Assembly (NCBI GenBank): GCA_910588335.1
Contig: CAJUQV010000001.1
Span: 175,544-239,543, forward strand
Direction: 5' to 3'
DNA length: 64,000 nucleotides
From: an uncultured Ruminiclostridium sp.
GTDB taxonomy: Bacteria; Bacillota; Clostridia; Oscillospirales; Ruminococcaceae
Notes under the pieces: model-generated
What the model saw: the letters and a program-made list of their open reading frames with translations, nothing else
What the model was told of the DNA's origin: nothing
Databases searched by the model: none
Part shown: positions 35,274 through 43,632 of the stretch, piece after piece
How positions within the stretch are numbered: position 1 is the first letter of the stretch
Layout: the number at the start of each line of letters is the position of its first letter
Position numbers and translations under genes: made by a program

Positions 35274-36131
35274 TTATTGAAGTGCATTTGCGCCGGAAAC
35301 GATCTCGTTGATTTCATTGGTGATCTTTTCCTGTCTGGCACGGTTGTATTTCAAGCTTAATTCCTCGGTCATTTTTTCGGCGTTGTCCGTAGCGCTTTCC
35401 ATGGCGTTTCGTCTTGCGGATTGCTCCGAAGCATAAGCGTCGCTTAAAGCGCAGTAAATCAAGCTCATTGTAAATTTAGGTACAATACGGTTGAAAACCG
35501 CTTCGGGAGAAGGGTCGTATGTGATAACGCCGGGGATCTCCTCGCTGTCTTCGTCCCTGTAAATAGGCAGAATATCCATGGAAACGGGATTCTGCACCAA
35601 GGGGGAAACGAAGGTTGTGTAGAAGATCTTTACCTGATCGACCTCGCCCTTTTTGAACATTTCAATGGCGATAGTGGCAATATCGGAGCAGTCGGCTGTC
35701 TTTGCGGTTTCGGCCAGCAGCGGGTATTTTCCCACTATGTCAAAGCCGCGTTTTTCAAAAAACTCTATGGTCTTTTTTCCGATAGCTATGATTTGGGGCT
35801 TATCTTCTCCCTTTTCGCCCTCGGAAAGCGCCATTTTAAGCAGGTTTCCGTTATATCCGCCCGCAAGGCCTCTGTCGCCGGCAATAACGATAAACAGGCG
35901 TTTTTTTACTTCCCGCTTTTCGGTAAAGGGCGAACTGAAATCCTTTTTAGATTCGGCTATCTCCGTCATCATTTCGTAAAGCTTTTCAAAGTAAGGCCTA
36001 CCCGATTCGGCTTTTTCCTTGGCTTTTCTCAGCTTACTGGACGAAACCAGCTCCATTGCCTTGGTGATCTGCATGGTTGAGCCTACGCTCTTTATGCGGC
36101 GCTTTATCGCCTTCATATTTCCTGATGCCAA
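35274..36131 (-). CDS. atpG: ATP synthase F1 gamma subunit
   Basis: 285 residues from a TTG start (36131) with AGAGGTGATAAA directly upstream. N-terminal helix MKAIKRRIKSVGSTMQITKAMELVS and C-terminal RRNAMESATDNAEKMTEELSL form the rotor shaft coiled coil. GDRGLAGGYN is the conserved Rossmann-like segment. Separated from atpA by 597 bases that encode two extra small ORFs. Confidence 0.96.
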   Translation of the reverse strand: MASGNMKAIKRRIKSVGSTMQITKAMELVSSSKLRKAKEKAESGRPYFEKLYEMMTEIAESKKDFSSPFTEKREVKKRLFIVIAGDRGLAGGYNGNLLKMALSEGEKGEDKPQIIAIGKKTIEFFEKRGFDIVGKYPLLAETAKTADCSDIATIAIEMFKKGEVDQVKIFYTTFVSPLVQNPVSMDILPIYRDEDSEEIPGVITYDPSPEAVFNRIVPKFTMSLIYCALSDAYASEQSARRNAMESATDNAEKMTEELSLKYNRARQEKITNEINEIVSGANALQ

Positions 36132-36206
36132 TTTATCACCTCTTAACAGTATTAGGAAAGTGCGAAGCAGCCTAAGCTGCCTCGGCGCTTGCCCGTTTCT
36201 TAGCTT

Positions 36207-36329
36207 TTAATAGTATTTTTTAAGCGGCAGAACGTTTTCCTTGCAGAAAAAGCAAAGCAGGGAAAACGCCAGATTAAGCGCCGATATTGACAGCGCTACA
36301 ATGCTTATAGCTAAAGCGGCTTTTTTCAT
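36207..36329 (-). CDS. 40-residue single-pass membrane peptide
   Basis: Short ORF not obvious in routine gene calls: 40 codons and TAA, with AAAGGAG 10 bases before the ATG. A hydrophobic helix spans about residues 4-28 and the C-terminus is basic (LPLKKYY). It lies between atpA and atpG on the same strand, so it is probably co-transcribed. No known family was recognised; function unknown. Confidence 0.65.
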   Translation of the reverse strand: MKKAALAISIVALSISALNLAFSLLCFFCKENVLPLKKYY

Positions 36330-36452
36330 ATTTCCGTTCTCCTTTCATGCAGGAAGCTGTTCTTTTAGCTTTCAATAAATATTTTTTTCGTTTAGGGTAA
36401 AAAAATGCTTTAATTATGGAATTTTTCAATGGATTTTGGTATGATGACAGTG

Positions 36453-36704
36453 TTAAAATTTATCAAAACGAACAACCTTTTCGGGATTTTCCTCAATAAA
36501 AGATATAACCTTTTCAAGTCCCATTATCGCTCTGTCCTCATCGGAAAAGTATGCGCAGATAATTCCCGTAAGAGTGGTTGCGGCGGTGGTTTGAGAATAG
36601 CCGACTATTGCCCATTTTTTATCCTTGCCGTTGCCCATATTTCTTTGTATTTTAAAGAACTTTACATCGGCAAGTTCTTTTCCGTCTGCTCCCATTATCC
36701 ACAT
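36453..36704 (-). CDS. Small hypothetical protein within the ATP synthase operon
   Basis: 83 residues with AAGGGAG 9 bases before the ATG, starting 25 bases after the atpA stop. Predicted soluble, mixed alpha/beta, with no cysteine motif and no signal sequence. Features include GKELADVKFFKIQRNMG and a C-terminal helix GLEKVISFIEENPEK. Not a known ATP synthase subunit as far as can be seen. Start signal, strand and spacing support a real gene. Confidence 0.7.
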   Translation of the reverse strand: MWIMGADGKELADVKFFKIQRNMGNGKDKKWAIVGYSQTTAATTLTGIICAYFSDEDRAIMGLEKVISFIEENPEKVVRFDKF

Positions 36705-36728
36705 TCTCGAAAACTCCCTTTTATAAAA

Positions 36729-38243
36729 TTACAGACTTCTCACAAAGCTCTCGGTAAACTGCTTAAGCACCGATTTGAGTTTTTCCTCGTTTTCGGCCGA
36801 AAGCACCTTTTCGTTCTTTATGCCGTTTGTGATCTCGCTGTGCTTCTCGTTGATTTCCGTCAAAAGCTCTTTTTGGTAGCGGGCGGTTTTATCAACGGGA
36901 ACGTCGGCAAGATAGTTGTTGATAACGGCGTAAATAATAACAACCTGATCCTGAACGGTAAGAGGTGAGCTTTGGGGCTGCTTAAGCACTTCAACTATAC
37001 GCTCGCCCTTGGCAAGTCTCGCCTTTGTGTCCGCGTCAAGGTCGGAGCCGAACTGAGAGAACGCCTGTAATTCACGGTACTGTGAATATTCCAGCTTCAG
37101 AGAACCGGAAACCTTCTTCATCGCCTTTATCTGAGCATTACCGCCTACACGGGATACCGAGATACCGGGGTTTACGGCGGGTCTTATACCGCTGTTGAAA
37201 AGCTCGGTCTCAAGGAATATCTGTCCGTCGGTGATGGAGATAACGTTTGTGGGGATATATGCGGAAACGTCGCCCGCCTGCGTTTCGATGATAGGCAGAG
37301 CCGTAAGAGAGCCTCCGCCGTACTCTTCGGTAAGGTTAGCCGCTCTTTCAAGCAGTCTCGAATGGAGATAGAAAACGTCGCCGGGGTAAGCTTCACGTCC
37401 GGGGGGTCTTTTAAGGAGCAGGGAGAGGGCGCGGTAAGCTACGGCATGCTTTGACAGGTCGTCGTATACTACTAATACGTCTTTTCCTTTTTCCATAAAG
37501 TATTCGCCCATGGCGCATCCGGAATAAGGGGCTATGTACTGAAGGGGCGCCAATTCGGAGGCCGCCGCGGATACCACGATGGTAAAATCCATTGCTCCCG
37601 CGGCCTTAAGCTGTTCAACAACGGTAGCCACGGTGGAGGCCTTCTGTCCAATTGCTACGTAAATACAAAGAACTCCGGAATCCTTCTGATTTATGATGGT
37701 ATCTACGGCTATGGCGGTCTTACCCGTCTGTCTGTCGCCGATAATAAGCTCACGCTGACCTCTTCCTATGGGGATCATACTGTCAATGGCCTTGATACCG
37801 GTCTGTAAGGGTACGCTTACGGGTTCGCGGGTGATGATACCGGAAGCTATCTTTTCGATAGGTCTGCGTTCCTCCGTAAGTATCGCTCCCGCGCCGTCTA
37901 TAGGTTCACCGAGGGGATTTACAACTCTTCCCAAAAGTGCTTCGCCTACGGGTACGGAGATTATTTTTCCGGTGCGCTTAACGGTGGCTCCCTCCTTGAT
38001 GTCGTCGTCGGAACCCAACATTACCGCACCCACGGAGCTTTGCTCCAAGTTCAGCGCCATACACTGAACGCCGTTTTCAAACTGCAAAAGTTCGTTGATC
38101 ATGCAGTTTTCCAAGCCGTGGATATTTACTATGCCGTCGCCTACGGTAACTACCGTACCGGTGTCGGTAAGAGAAATTTTGCTGTCAAATTCTTTAATTC
38201 GATTTTTAAGTATTCCCGTTATTTCTTCGGGGCGTAATTCCAT
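36729..38243 (-). CDS. atpA: ATP synthase F1 alpha subunit
   Basis: 504 residues. Walker A GDRQTGKT at 169-176, the VVVSAAASELAPLQYIAPYSG region and the ATP synthase alpha/beta signature PAVNPGISVSRVGG are present. GAAAGGAGGAAG precedes the ATG. Here atpH is not directly upstream; a lipoprotein gene intervenes. Confidence 0.98.
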   Translation of the reverse strand: MELRPEEITGILKNRIKEFDSKISLTDTGTVVTVGDGIVNIHGLENCMINELLQFENGVQCMALNLEQSSVGAVMLGSDDDIKEGATVKRTGKIISVPVGEALLGRVVNPLGEPIDGAGAILTEERRPIEKIASGIITREPVSVPLQTGIKAIDSMIPIGRGQRELIIGDRQTGKTAIAVDTIINQKDSGVLCIYVAIGQKASTVATVVEQLKAAGAMDFTIVVSAAASELAPLQYIAPYSGCAMGEYFMEKGKDVLVVYDDLSKHAVAYRALSLLLKRPPGREAYPGDVFYLHSRLLERAANLTEEYGGGSLTALPIIETQAGDVSAYIPTNVISITDGQIFLETELFNSGIRPAVNPGISVSRVGGNAQIKAMKKVSGSLKLEYSQYRELQAFSQFGSDLDADTKARLAKGERIVEVLKQPQSSPLTVQDQVVIIYAVINNYLADVPVDKTARYQKELLTEINEKHSEITNGIKNEKVLSAENEEKLKSVLKQFTESFVRSL

Positions 38244-38336
38244 TTGTGACCTTCCTCCTTTCGGTGGTCTTGCGGAAACTCCTTTCCGCGGGGAATTTTT
38301 TAAATAAGCCGCAGTAATTCGGCGGTAAAAGTAAAA

Positions 38337-39401
38337 TCAGGGCGCATGGGTTGTGGATATCGGTTCGTCGGTTTCCGGGGCTTCAGTTACGGATACGGTT
38401 TCGGGTTCCGCAGGCGGAGCGACGTCAAAAGAAAAGGAATATATTTTTCTTACAAGCTCCGCTTTTTCCTCCAGCTCGGCTCTCGCTTCGTAGGTAAAGG
38501 GGAAATCGCCAATTTTTTCAAGGCGCTCCGCCGTTTCGTCAAGAGGGAGGCCTTTCCCTATATAATCGCTTATCGAGTGTTCGTAAAGCCATTGGGGGGA
38601 GTATATTTTTTCCTTATACACCAGAGAGTAGGCGCTGATTTCCGCTTCTTTTCCATTTTTGTCATAGTCGTAGCCGCTGAAAAAGGACTTGCAGTCCTCT
38701 TCGGAAACAGTGAACAGCTTTATGCTTTCCGGTTCCCTTATCGGGTTTCCCGCTTTTTTAAGGTAAGCAATTTTATTGTCCATCGCAGTCAAAGCTTCCT
38801 CGGTAAAGGGCAGCTCTTTCATTTTTTCAAGGCAGTCTATTGCCTTTTGAAATGGGATTCCCTCGTTGAGATAATCGTCGGGGGTGTGCATATAGACCCA
38901 CTCGGCGGAATATATCTCATCGCCGTTTGCCAATGCGTATTCGTCCGCAAAGGTTTTGTTTATAAGCTCTTTGTCTCCTGAATAGATTATGTTGATATCC
39001 TCAGGGCTTACCGTAAAGTTGTTGACATAATCCGTTTCGGATACGGCTTCAAGGAGCTTTTCCCTGGAAATCTCAAACCTTTCCGCGAAGCTTAACACCG
39101 TAATTTGATCCGCATAGGGGTCGAAAAGTCTTTCCTTAAATTTCTCGTCAAACCACCTGTCAAGTTCGTCTTTATCCGCAAGGTTAAGAATCGTTGAATC
39201 CAGATTTGAAAAGGTGAGGTTATAGCATCCGCGGAAGCTTCCCAAGACTTCAGGTCCCGAAGGCTCCGGAAAATCAAAGGGGTCGGGCATTTCGGCGAAA
39301 AGAGTTTCCGACCTATTCTCTTCCTTTTGACAGGAGGAAAGGACAGACAAAATAAAAGTCAGTGCTAAAAAAAATATAAAAAAATTTTTAAATTTTTTCA
39401 T
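38337..39401 (-). CDS. Lipoprotein with two internal repeats, inserted in the ATP synthase operon
   Basis: 354 residues. Signal peptide with lipobox LSSC (Cys24). Residues about 129-215 and 230-316 are a tandem duplication: each has FTVS-ED, an -IYS-WLY/WVY-H---DY motif, an LEK- segment and a PFT-EA helix. The tail is Pro/Thr-rich (EPETVSVTEAPETDE). No known family recognised. AAAGGA lies 9 bases before the ATG. It lies between atpH and atpA on the same strand, with gaps of 54 and 93 bases, a place where no gene is normally found. Exported and lipid-anchored by prediction; role unknown. Confidence 0.82.
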   Translation of the reverse strand: MKKFKNFFIFFLALTFILSVLSSCQKEENRSETLFAEMPDPFDFPEPSGPEVLGSFRGCYNLTFSNLDSTILNLADKDELDRWFDEKFKERLFDPYADQITVLSFAERFEISREKLLEAVSETDYVNNFTVSPEDINIIYSGDKELINKTFADEYALANGDEIYSAEWVYMHTPDDYLNEGIPFQKAIDCLEKMKELPFTEEALTAMDNKIAYLKKAGNPIREPESIKLFTVSEEDCKSFFSGYDYDKNGKEAEISAYSLVYKEKIYSPQWLYEHSISDYIGKGLPLDETAERLEKIGDFPFTYEARAELEEKAELVRKIYSFSFDVAPPAEPETVSVTEAPETDEPISTTHAP

Positions 39402-39455
39402 TAGCGGGTTCCTTTCCCACCGGGGAATATTTATGCTTTATATCCTTATCCCTTT

Positions 39456-40001
39456 TTAGCCTATAAGCTGAGAAAAGCTTTCCTTCAAGCCTTCAAGCCT
39501 TGTCTTAACACTGCCGTCCATACGGGTATCCCCATAATCCACAACAATGCCGCCCATTATGGATTTGTCCAATTTCTCGGACATAACTATGTTTTTTCCT
39601 ATTATCTCGGACATCTTCTCCTTAACCTGCTCTTTTTGGGCAGGGGTAAGAGGAAAGGCGGTGGTAACCGTAATCTCCGCTATACCCAATTTCTCGTTGC
39701 ACAATTCCGAAAAGGCGGTACAGATCTTATCAAATCTGTCCCAGCGCCTTCCTTCGGTAATTACGCAGAGAAAATTGTACACGCATCTTGACAGTTTTTC
39801 GCCGAAAGCGTCTTTGATAACCGATATTTTTTCTTCGTTGGATACGGTGGGGGTGTTCATCAGCTTGACAAAGCCTTCGGTGCCGTCTACGGCGGTTTTA
39901 ACCGAATTCAGCTCGTCTCGCGCCGAGGAAAGATTCTCCCCCTCCTCGTTTATAGCGTCAAAGAGAGCCAAAGAATAGTTTTTTTCAACCGTTCCCGTCA
40001 T
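39456..40001 (-). CDS. atpH: ATP synthase F1 delta subunit
   Basis: 181 residues with the OSCP/delta pattern: N-terminal six-helix bundle (YSLALFDAINEEGENL), FLCVITEGRRWDRFDKI in the middle and C-terminal GGIVVDYGDTRMDGSVKTRLEGL. Starts one base after the atpF TGA, so translation is coupled. Links the b stalk to F1. Confidence 0.95.
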   Translation of the reverse strand: MTGTVEKNYSLALFDAINEEGENLSSARDELNSVKTAVDGTEGFVKLMNTPTVSNEEKISVIKDAFGEKLSRCVYNFLCVITEGRRWDRFDKICTAFSELCNEKLGIAEITVTTAFPLTPAQKEQVKEKMSEIIGKNIVMSEKLDKSIMGGIVVDYGDTRMDGSVKTRLEGLKESFSQLIG

Positions 40002-40002
40002 A

Positions 40003-40533
40003 TCAGCCCTCTTTTCCTACGCCGGCAAGAAAACCTTCAATAAGTCCGGCATTGTCCTTTTCGGAGATTTCCTTTTCGCAAACCTTTGAAGCGGCCAGAA
40101 CAACTACCTCGGAAATCTGATCCTTTACCTCGTTGAGGGCGCGGCGTTTTTCCTGCTCGATGCTTTCCTGAGCCTGCTGCTTCATGCGTGCGGCGTCGGC
40201 GTTGGCTTCGGCAATGATTTCCGCTTCCTTGTCGGCGGCTCTTTTGGTTGCCGCCGCAACGATCTGTTCGGCTTCTTCCTTGGATTTAAGAAGCTTTTCG
40301 GTATACTCCGCCTTGGTTTGCTCCGCTTCCTTTTTCGCCGCGTCGGCGGCGTCAAAGTCGGCGTTTATCATCTGCTGCCTTTTGTCAAGGATTGCCATTA
40401 CTTTATTATGTAAAAAGAAACGGTACAGCAGAAAGATTATAAGAGTATTGATCAGCGTAAAGACAATGGTAGAGGGGTTGATATCCACGAAGGAGAGATA
40501 GGTTTTACTTTCGGCAAGTAATTCCATATACAA
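40003..40533 (-). CDS. atpF: ATP synthase Fo b subunit
   Basis: 176 residues from a TTG at 40533, chosen because AAAGGA lies 9 bases upstream; an ATG two codons later (40527) is the alternative. One N-terminal membrane helix (PSTIVFTLINTLIIFLLYRFF) is followed by a long charged coiled coil rich in Ala, Glu and Lys, the peripheral stalk. Next to atpE and atpH in normal order. Confidence 0.93.
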   Translation of the reverse strand: MYMELLAESKTYLSFVDINPSTIVFTLINTLIIFLLYRFFLHNKVMAILDKRQQMINADFDAADAAKKEAEQTKAEYTEKLLKSKEEAEQIVAAATKRAADKEAEIIAEANADAARMKQQAQESIEQEKRRALNEVKDQISEVVVLAASKVCEKEISEKDNAGLIEGFLAGVGKEG

Positions 40534-40568
40534 TATGATCAGTCCTTTCAACAGAATTTAGTCCACTC

Positions 40569-40826
40569 TTAGCCAAGCTGACCAATAAAGGGATTGGCAA
40601 ACATCAACAGGATCGCAATGATCAGAGAGTAAAGACCTGTGGTTTCCGCCAAAGCGTCGCCGATGATCATTGTTCTTGTGATGGCGCCGGAAGCCTCGGG
40701 CTGTCTGCCTATAGCCTCAACTGCCTTGCCGCCGCAGAAGCCTTCACCGATACCCGGTCCTAAGCCTGCGATCATGGCTAAACCTGCGCCGATTGCGGAA
40801 GCGCCAAGTACGATTGCTTGTTCCAT
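40569..40826 (-). CDS. atpE: ATP synthase Fo c subunit, two-carboxylate sodium-type
   Basis: 85 residues forming a helical hairpin: first helix ends GPGIGEGFCGG, loop RQPEA, second helix carries ALAETTGLYSLI. Besides the universal carboxylate (Glu61), there is Glu28 in the first helix where sodium-type rings usually have Gln. Glu plus ETT is the two-carboxylate pattern described for the sodium-driven Fusobacterium nucleatum ring. Sodium coupling is therefore likely but inferred. CAGGAGG lies 9 bases before the ATG. Confidence 0.95.
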   Translation of the reverse strand: MEQAIVLGASAIGAGLAMIAGLGPGIGEGFCGGKAVEAIGRQPEASGAITRTMIIGDALAETTGLYSLIIAILLMFANPFIGQLG

Positions 40827-41213
40827 AAGAAAGTTCCTCCTGAAAATTTTTATTTTCTTGTTGTTTTGTTTATGTTAAACCCCTTTAGGGGAAAAACATT
40901 CGGGCTTTATCCTATTTTATAAATCATACTTTAGACTATTAGACAAGATAAAATTTTTGAATGATTTAAAATAGTGTTTCGGGTGTGATTTTAATTCAAA
41001 TTATCGACAATAGATTGAATTAAAATCAGTATTGGGGTAATTATTTCGCCTTTATGACCTGCCGATTAGTCACAATTTGCAATGTTTCTGTATAAATCGA
41101 CATAGAAGACGAAGTACATGTTCGATACATGCTTTCAGCAAAGCCAAGATTGCGTACAGCGTACTCTAAGTGTATCGAACGTGTTTTTCGCGCCCAAAAG
41201 GGCGCGAAAAACA
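40827..41213. other. 387-base gap between atpB and atpE
   Basis: Unusually long for this operon position. Contains a family A copy (40925-41033), a small CCCC-TTTA-GGGG hairpin and a palindrome cluster (41120-41214). A short minus-strand open frame over the cluster appears repeat-derived. Confidence 0.6.
40925..41033 (-). repeat. Family A bipartite repeat, inverted orientation
   Basis: Decayed hairpin 2 (ATACTTTAGACTATTAG...), linker GTGTTTCGGGTGTG, then a perfect hairpin 1 with arms GATTTTAATTCAA / TTGAATTAAAATC. Confidence 0.7.
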
Positions 41214-41214
41214 C
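41120..41214. repeat. Palindrome cluster touching the atpB stop codon
   Basis: GTTCGATACA (41120-41129) pairs with TGTATCGAAC (41171-41180). Adjacent is a perfect 15-base stem, GTGTTTTTCGCGCCC / GGGCGCGAAAAACAC (41181-41214). Its last base is the first of the atpB stop codon on the plus-strand coordinate. Confidence 0.8.
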
Positions 41215-41921
41215 TAATCGCACTCTGCCATTGACACATAGCTCATAGTTAAAGTAACAAATATATAAGCCTGAAGGAAGGATGAGAACAAGTCAAAGTA
41301 AAGCGACAACACAGCGGGAAGGCCTATGGCGAAGTTGCCGAGAGCAAAATAGATAAGGCCGCCTATTACAAGACCCGAAACTATGTTGCCGAAGTGACGG
41401 AGCGCTTGAGAAAGCGGGTTGGCGATTTCTCCGATTATATTGAAAGGAAGCATAAAGGGCAGGGGATCGATAAAGCTTTTGAAATATCCTTTTACGCCGC
41501 CGGTTTTGCCTTTGTTTCGCTGAACAAGCACAAAGGTGATTAAAGCCCATGAAGCTACCACCGAGATGTCGGCCGTTGGGGGACGGAGACCGAGGAGCCC
41601 CATAAGGCTGGACAGTATGGAAAAGCAGAAAAGAGCGCCTATGTACGGGGTATATTTCTTATAGCTTACTCCCATAGTGTCATTGACCATTCCGCTGAAA
41701 AGTCCAACAATGTACTCGGCAGCCATCTGCCGTCTTGAGGCGGGTTTTACCTTCAGATTACGCCCAAGAACAAAAAACAGCACGCCCAGCAGAATCACAA
41801 CAAACCATTCCACCACTACCGATTCCGAAAGATGGAAGGTCATACCGAACAGATCAAAGGTTGTCACCTCAAGAGGTCCGTTAACGGTAAATTTTGATTC
41901 CGCCAAAAGATTCATTCCCAT
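41214..41921 (-). CDS. atpB: ATP synthase Fo a subunit
   Basis: 235 residues with about six hydrophobic helices. The essential arginine is Arg175 in PLSQALRHFGNI, within the channel helix facing the c ring. The N-terminal half has the RNLKVKPASRRQ cytoplasmic loop. Upstream of atpE but separated from it by a 387-base repeat-rich gap. AAAGG lies 12 bases before the ATG. Confidence 0.94.
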   Translation of the reverse strand: MGMNLLAESKFTVNGPLEVTTFDLFGMTFHLSESVVVEWFVVILLGVLFFVLGRNLKVKPASRRQMAAEYIVGLFSGMVNDTMGVSYKKYTPYIGALFCFSILSSLMGLLGLRPPTADISVVASWALITFVLVQRNKGKTGGVKGYFKSFIDPLPFMLPFNIIGEIANPLSQALRHFGNIVSGLVIGGLIYFALGNFAIGLPAVLSLYFDLFSSFLQAYIFVTLTMSYVSMAECD

Positions 41922-41950
41922 AAAAAATCACAGCCTTTCTGAAATTAAAT

Positions 41951-42056
41951 ATGACTAATTTTTGGTCAAGGTATAGACAAATAATACGGATGACAAAAAA
42001 TTAGTGTTTAGAGTGCGATTTTTAATCGAGCCAACAGCTTGATTAAAAATCGGTAT
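41951..42056 (-). repeat. Family A bipartite repeat, inverted, near-complete
   Basis: On the minus strand: ATACCGATTTTTAATC hairpin 1, linker CGCACTCTAAACAC, then hairpin 2 with TATTATTTGTCTATACCTTG core and TAGT end. Confidence 0.8.
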
Positions 42057-42094
42057 GAAACGGCAAAGCCGTAAATCCCTGTCATATCTGTTTT

Positions 42095-42209
42095 ATACTA
42101 ATCTTTGGTCAGGTTATAGACAAAAAAATGTTGACCAAAGATTAGTGCTTCGGGTGTAATCTTTAATTATATTTTCGACTTTGTCTGCAATATGATTGAA
42201 GATTAGTAT
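42095..42209 (-). repeat. Family A bipartite repeat abutting the atpI stop codon
   Basis: ATACTAATCTTTGGTCAGG, GACCAAAGATTAG, linker TGCTTCGGGTGTAAT, then a hairpin ending GATTAGTAT at 42209, the base where the atpI stop codon begins. It lies only 38 bases from the neighbouring copy. Confidence 0.8.
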
Positions 42210-42622
42210 TAAGTGAAATCGTCAAAGCTTTTGCCCTTAAAAGCATATTTGAACATATAGTGAACCTTCGGTATAAAAAGCGGCACAAAAGCGGGAACCG
42301 CGTCGATAACGTTCAGCATAAGCCCTATCGCGAGAAGCAGGAAAAGCCCAATATATCTTCCGCCGTAGGACATATTAGCAAAAAACTGTCCTTTTTTTGC
42401 GTTTGCCTTTGTAAGAGTGCTTGCCGCCGACATACCCAAAAGGATAAAGTTTCCCGCTGCCAAAAGGTTGCCGAATAAAAGTCCCGTTACGGCTCTCCAT
42501 GTTATGCCCTCGAAAATGCCGTATACCGCTATTCCCACCATGGCGAATCCGTTTATTATCAGCGCCGTGGGCAGCATATCACGTAATTCCTCAAAGGCGG
42601 GGTTTTTCGGTTTGCGCTTCAT
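42209..42622 (-). CDS. atpI: ATP synthase subunit I
   Basis: 137 residues with four hydrophobic helices (about 16-36, 43-65, 87-105, 107-127) and a basic N-terminus (MKRKPKNP). This fits the AtpI family (PF03899-like) that precedes atpB in Firmicute operons and assists c-ring assembly or ion uptake. Stop codon at the boundary of a family A repeat. Confidence 0.8.
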   Translation of the reverse strand: MKRKPKNPAFEELRDMLPTALIINGFAMVGIAVYGIFEGITWRAVTGLLFGNLLAAGNFILLGMSAASTLTKANAKKGQFFANMSYGGRYIGLFLLLAIGLMLNVIDAVPAFVPLFIPKVHYMFKYAFKGKSFDDFT

Positions 42623-42642
42623 TATATATCAATCCTTTTAAA

Positions 42643-42951
42643 TCAATCATCGTAATAGTCGTGATCTTTTGTATCGTGATGTATCTCCGATATTTTGGGA
42701 ACATTGGGTTTTCCGTATTTTTTGGTTAGCTTTAAAAGATAACTTCCAACAGAAGATATCATGGTTATGATTCCCAAGGCAATAAATATCGGCATCAGCC
42801 ATTGAGGCAGGGAAAATCTTTCCACCAGCCACGCGCCGCCCCAGATGAAGAGCAGCAAAGGCAGAATTACCATAAATCCTATTTGGCTCGCAACCGCATA
42901 TACCGAAAAGGGATTATCCCTTTTTTCGCCTTTTCCTTTTTCTTCCGTCAT
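42643..42951 (-). CDS. AtpZ/AtpI-like small membrane protein
   Basis: 102 residues from the ATG at 42951. A charged N-terminus (MTEEKGKGEKRDNPF) precedes two helices (about 18-40 and 47-68), the AtpZ pattern of membrane partners found at the head of ATP synthase operons. The C-terminus is hydrophilic and rich in His and Asp. The start overlaps the upstream gene stop (TGATG), so they are coupled. Exact family is likely but not certain. Confidence 0.75.
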   Translation of the reverse strand: MTEEKGKGEKRDNPFSVYAVASQIGFMVILPLLLFIWGGAWLVERFSLPQWLMPIFIALGIITMISSVGSYLLKLTKKYGKPNVPKISEIHHDTKDHDYYDD

Positions 42952-43601
42952 CAGCCCACCAGCTCCGTCAGCTTCCATTGTCCGTTTTCGGAAACCAATT
43001 TAACTTCTTTATCCACGTCGCTGCCGGAAGCGTCCTTTAAAGTGACTTTGACATTGCACTCGGTTTCGGAAACAGGGGTGCAGAGAAAGTGTACGTCCGC
43101 CCAGGAAAGGCCTTCGTCCTCGCTTGGTACGAACTCGGAGGAAAGACCCAAAGCGCCCGTATCGTCAACGCCGTAAACGGGACCGTTTCCAAAGGGGTCG
43201 GTAAGCAGCTTTTCGGCCGTCTTTTCGGTATATATTTCTTTTATATAATTGCTGAAATCTTCAAAATTATTAAATTCGTCGCTTACGCAGGTATAGAAAC
43301 CGTCTTCGGGCAGGTTTCCGTAAGGCTCGTCTTCGTGAGTCATTCCGCGGGTAAGATACTGGAATACCTTATAATTTTTTGGGAGCAGGTCATAGGCTGC
43401 CTGCTGTGTGGCGTCTACCAACTCCTGCGTTGCTTGAAACTCGGTTGAATTGGGTTCTGCGGAAGTTGTTCCTGTTTCATCGTCGGAGCCGGTAGTTTTA
43501 ATCAGAAATATTATCGCGACTACCGCCAATATTACCGCCGCTAAGGTTATAATAAGCGAAGCTGCGTTTATTCCGTTTTTCTTTTTCTTTTTTGTTGCCA
43601 T
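42951..43601 (-). CDS. Single-pass membrane-anchored extracellular protein
   Basis: 216 residues from the ATG at 43601, with AAGAGGAG about 12 bases upstream. A Lys-rich cytoplasmic start is followed by one transmembrane helix (about 13-36), then an acidic Ser/Thr linker and a soluble external domain. The segment DEFNNFEDFSNYIKEIYTEK recalls IseA-type DL-endopeptidase inhibitors, a weak resemblance only. First gene of the ATP synthase transcript and overlapping the AtpZ-like gene by one base. Confidence 0.75.
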   Translation of the reverse strand: MATKKKKKNGINAASLIITLAAVILAVVAIIFLIKTTGSDDETGTTSAEPNSTEFQATQELVDATQQAAYDLLPKNYKVFQYLTRGMTHEDEPYGNLPEDGFYTCVSDEFNNFEDFSNYIKEIYTEKTAEKLLTDPFGNGPVYGVDDTGALGLSSEFVPSEDEGLSWADVHFLCTPVSETECNVKVTLKDASGSDVDKEVKLVSENGQWKLTELVG

Positions 43602-43632
43602 TATACTGTTGTACTCCTCTTTATAGGCATTT

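Noticed and set aside
41041..41223. 60-codon minus-strand frame between atpB and atpE
   Set aside because: Overlaps the palindrome cluster and the atpB end; looks repeat-derived, not a subunit gene.
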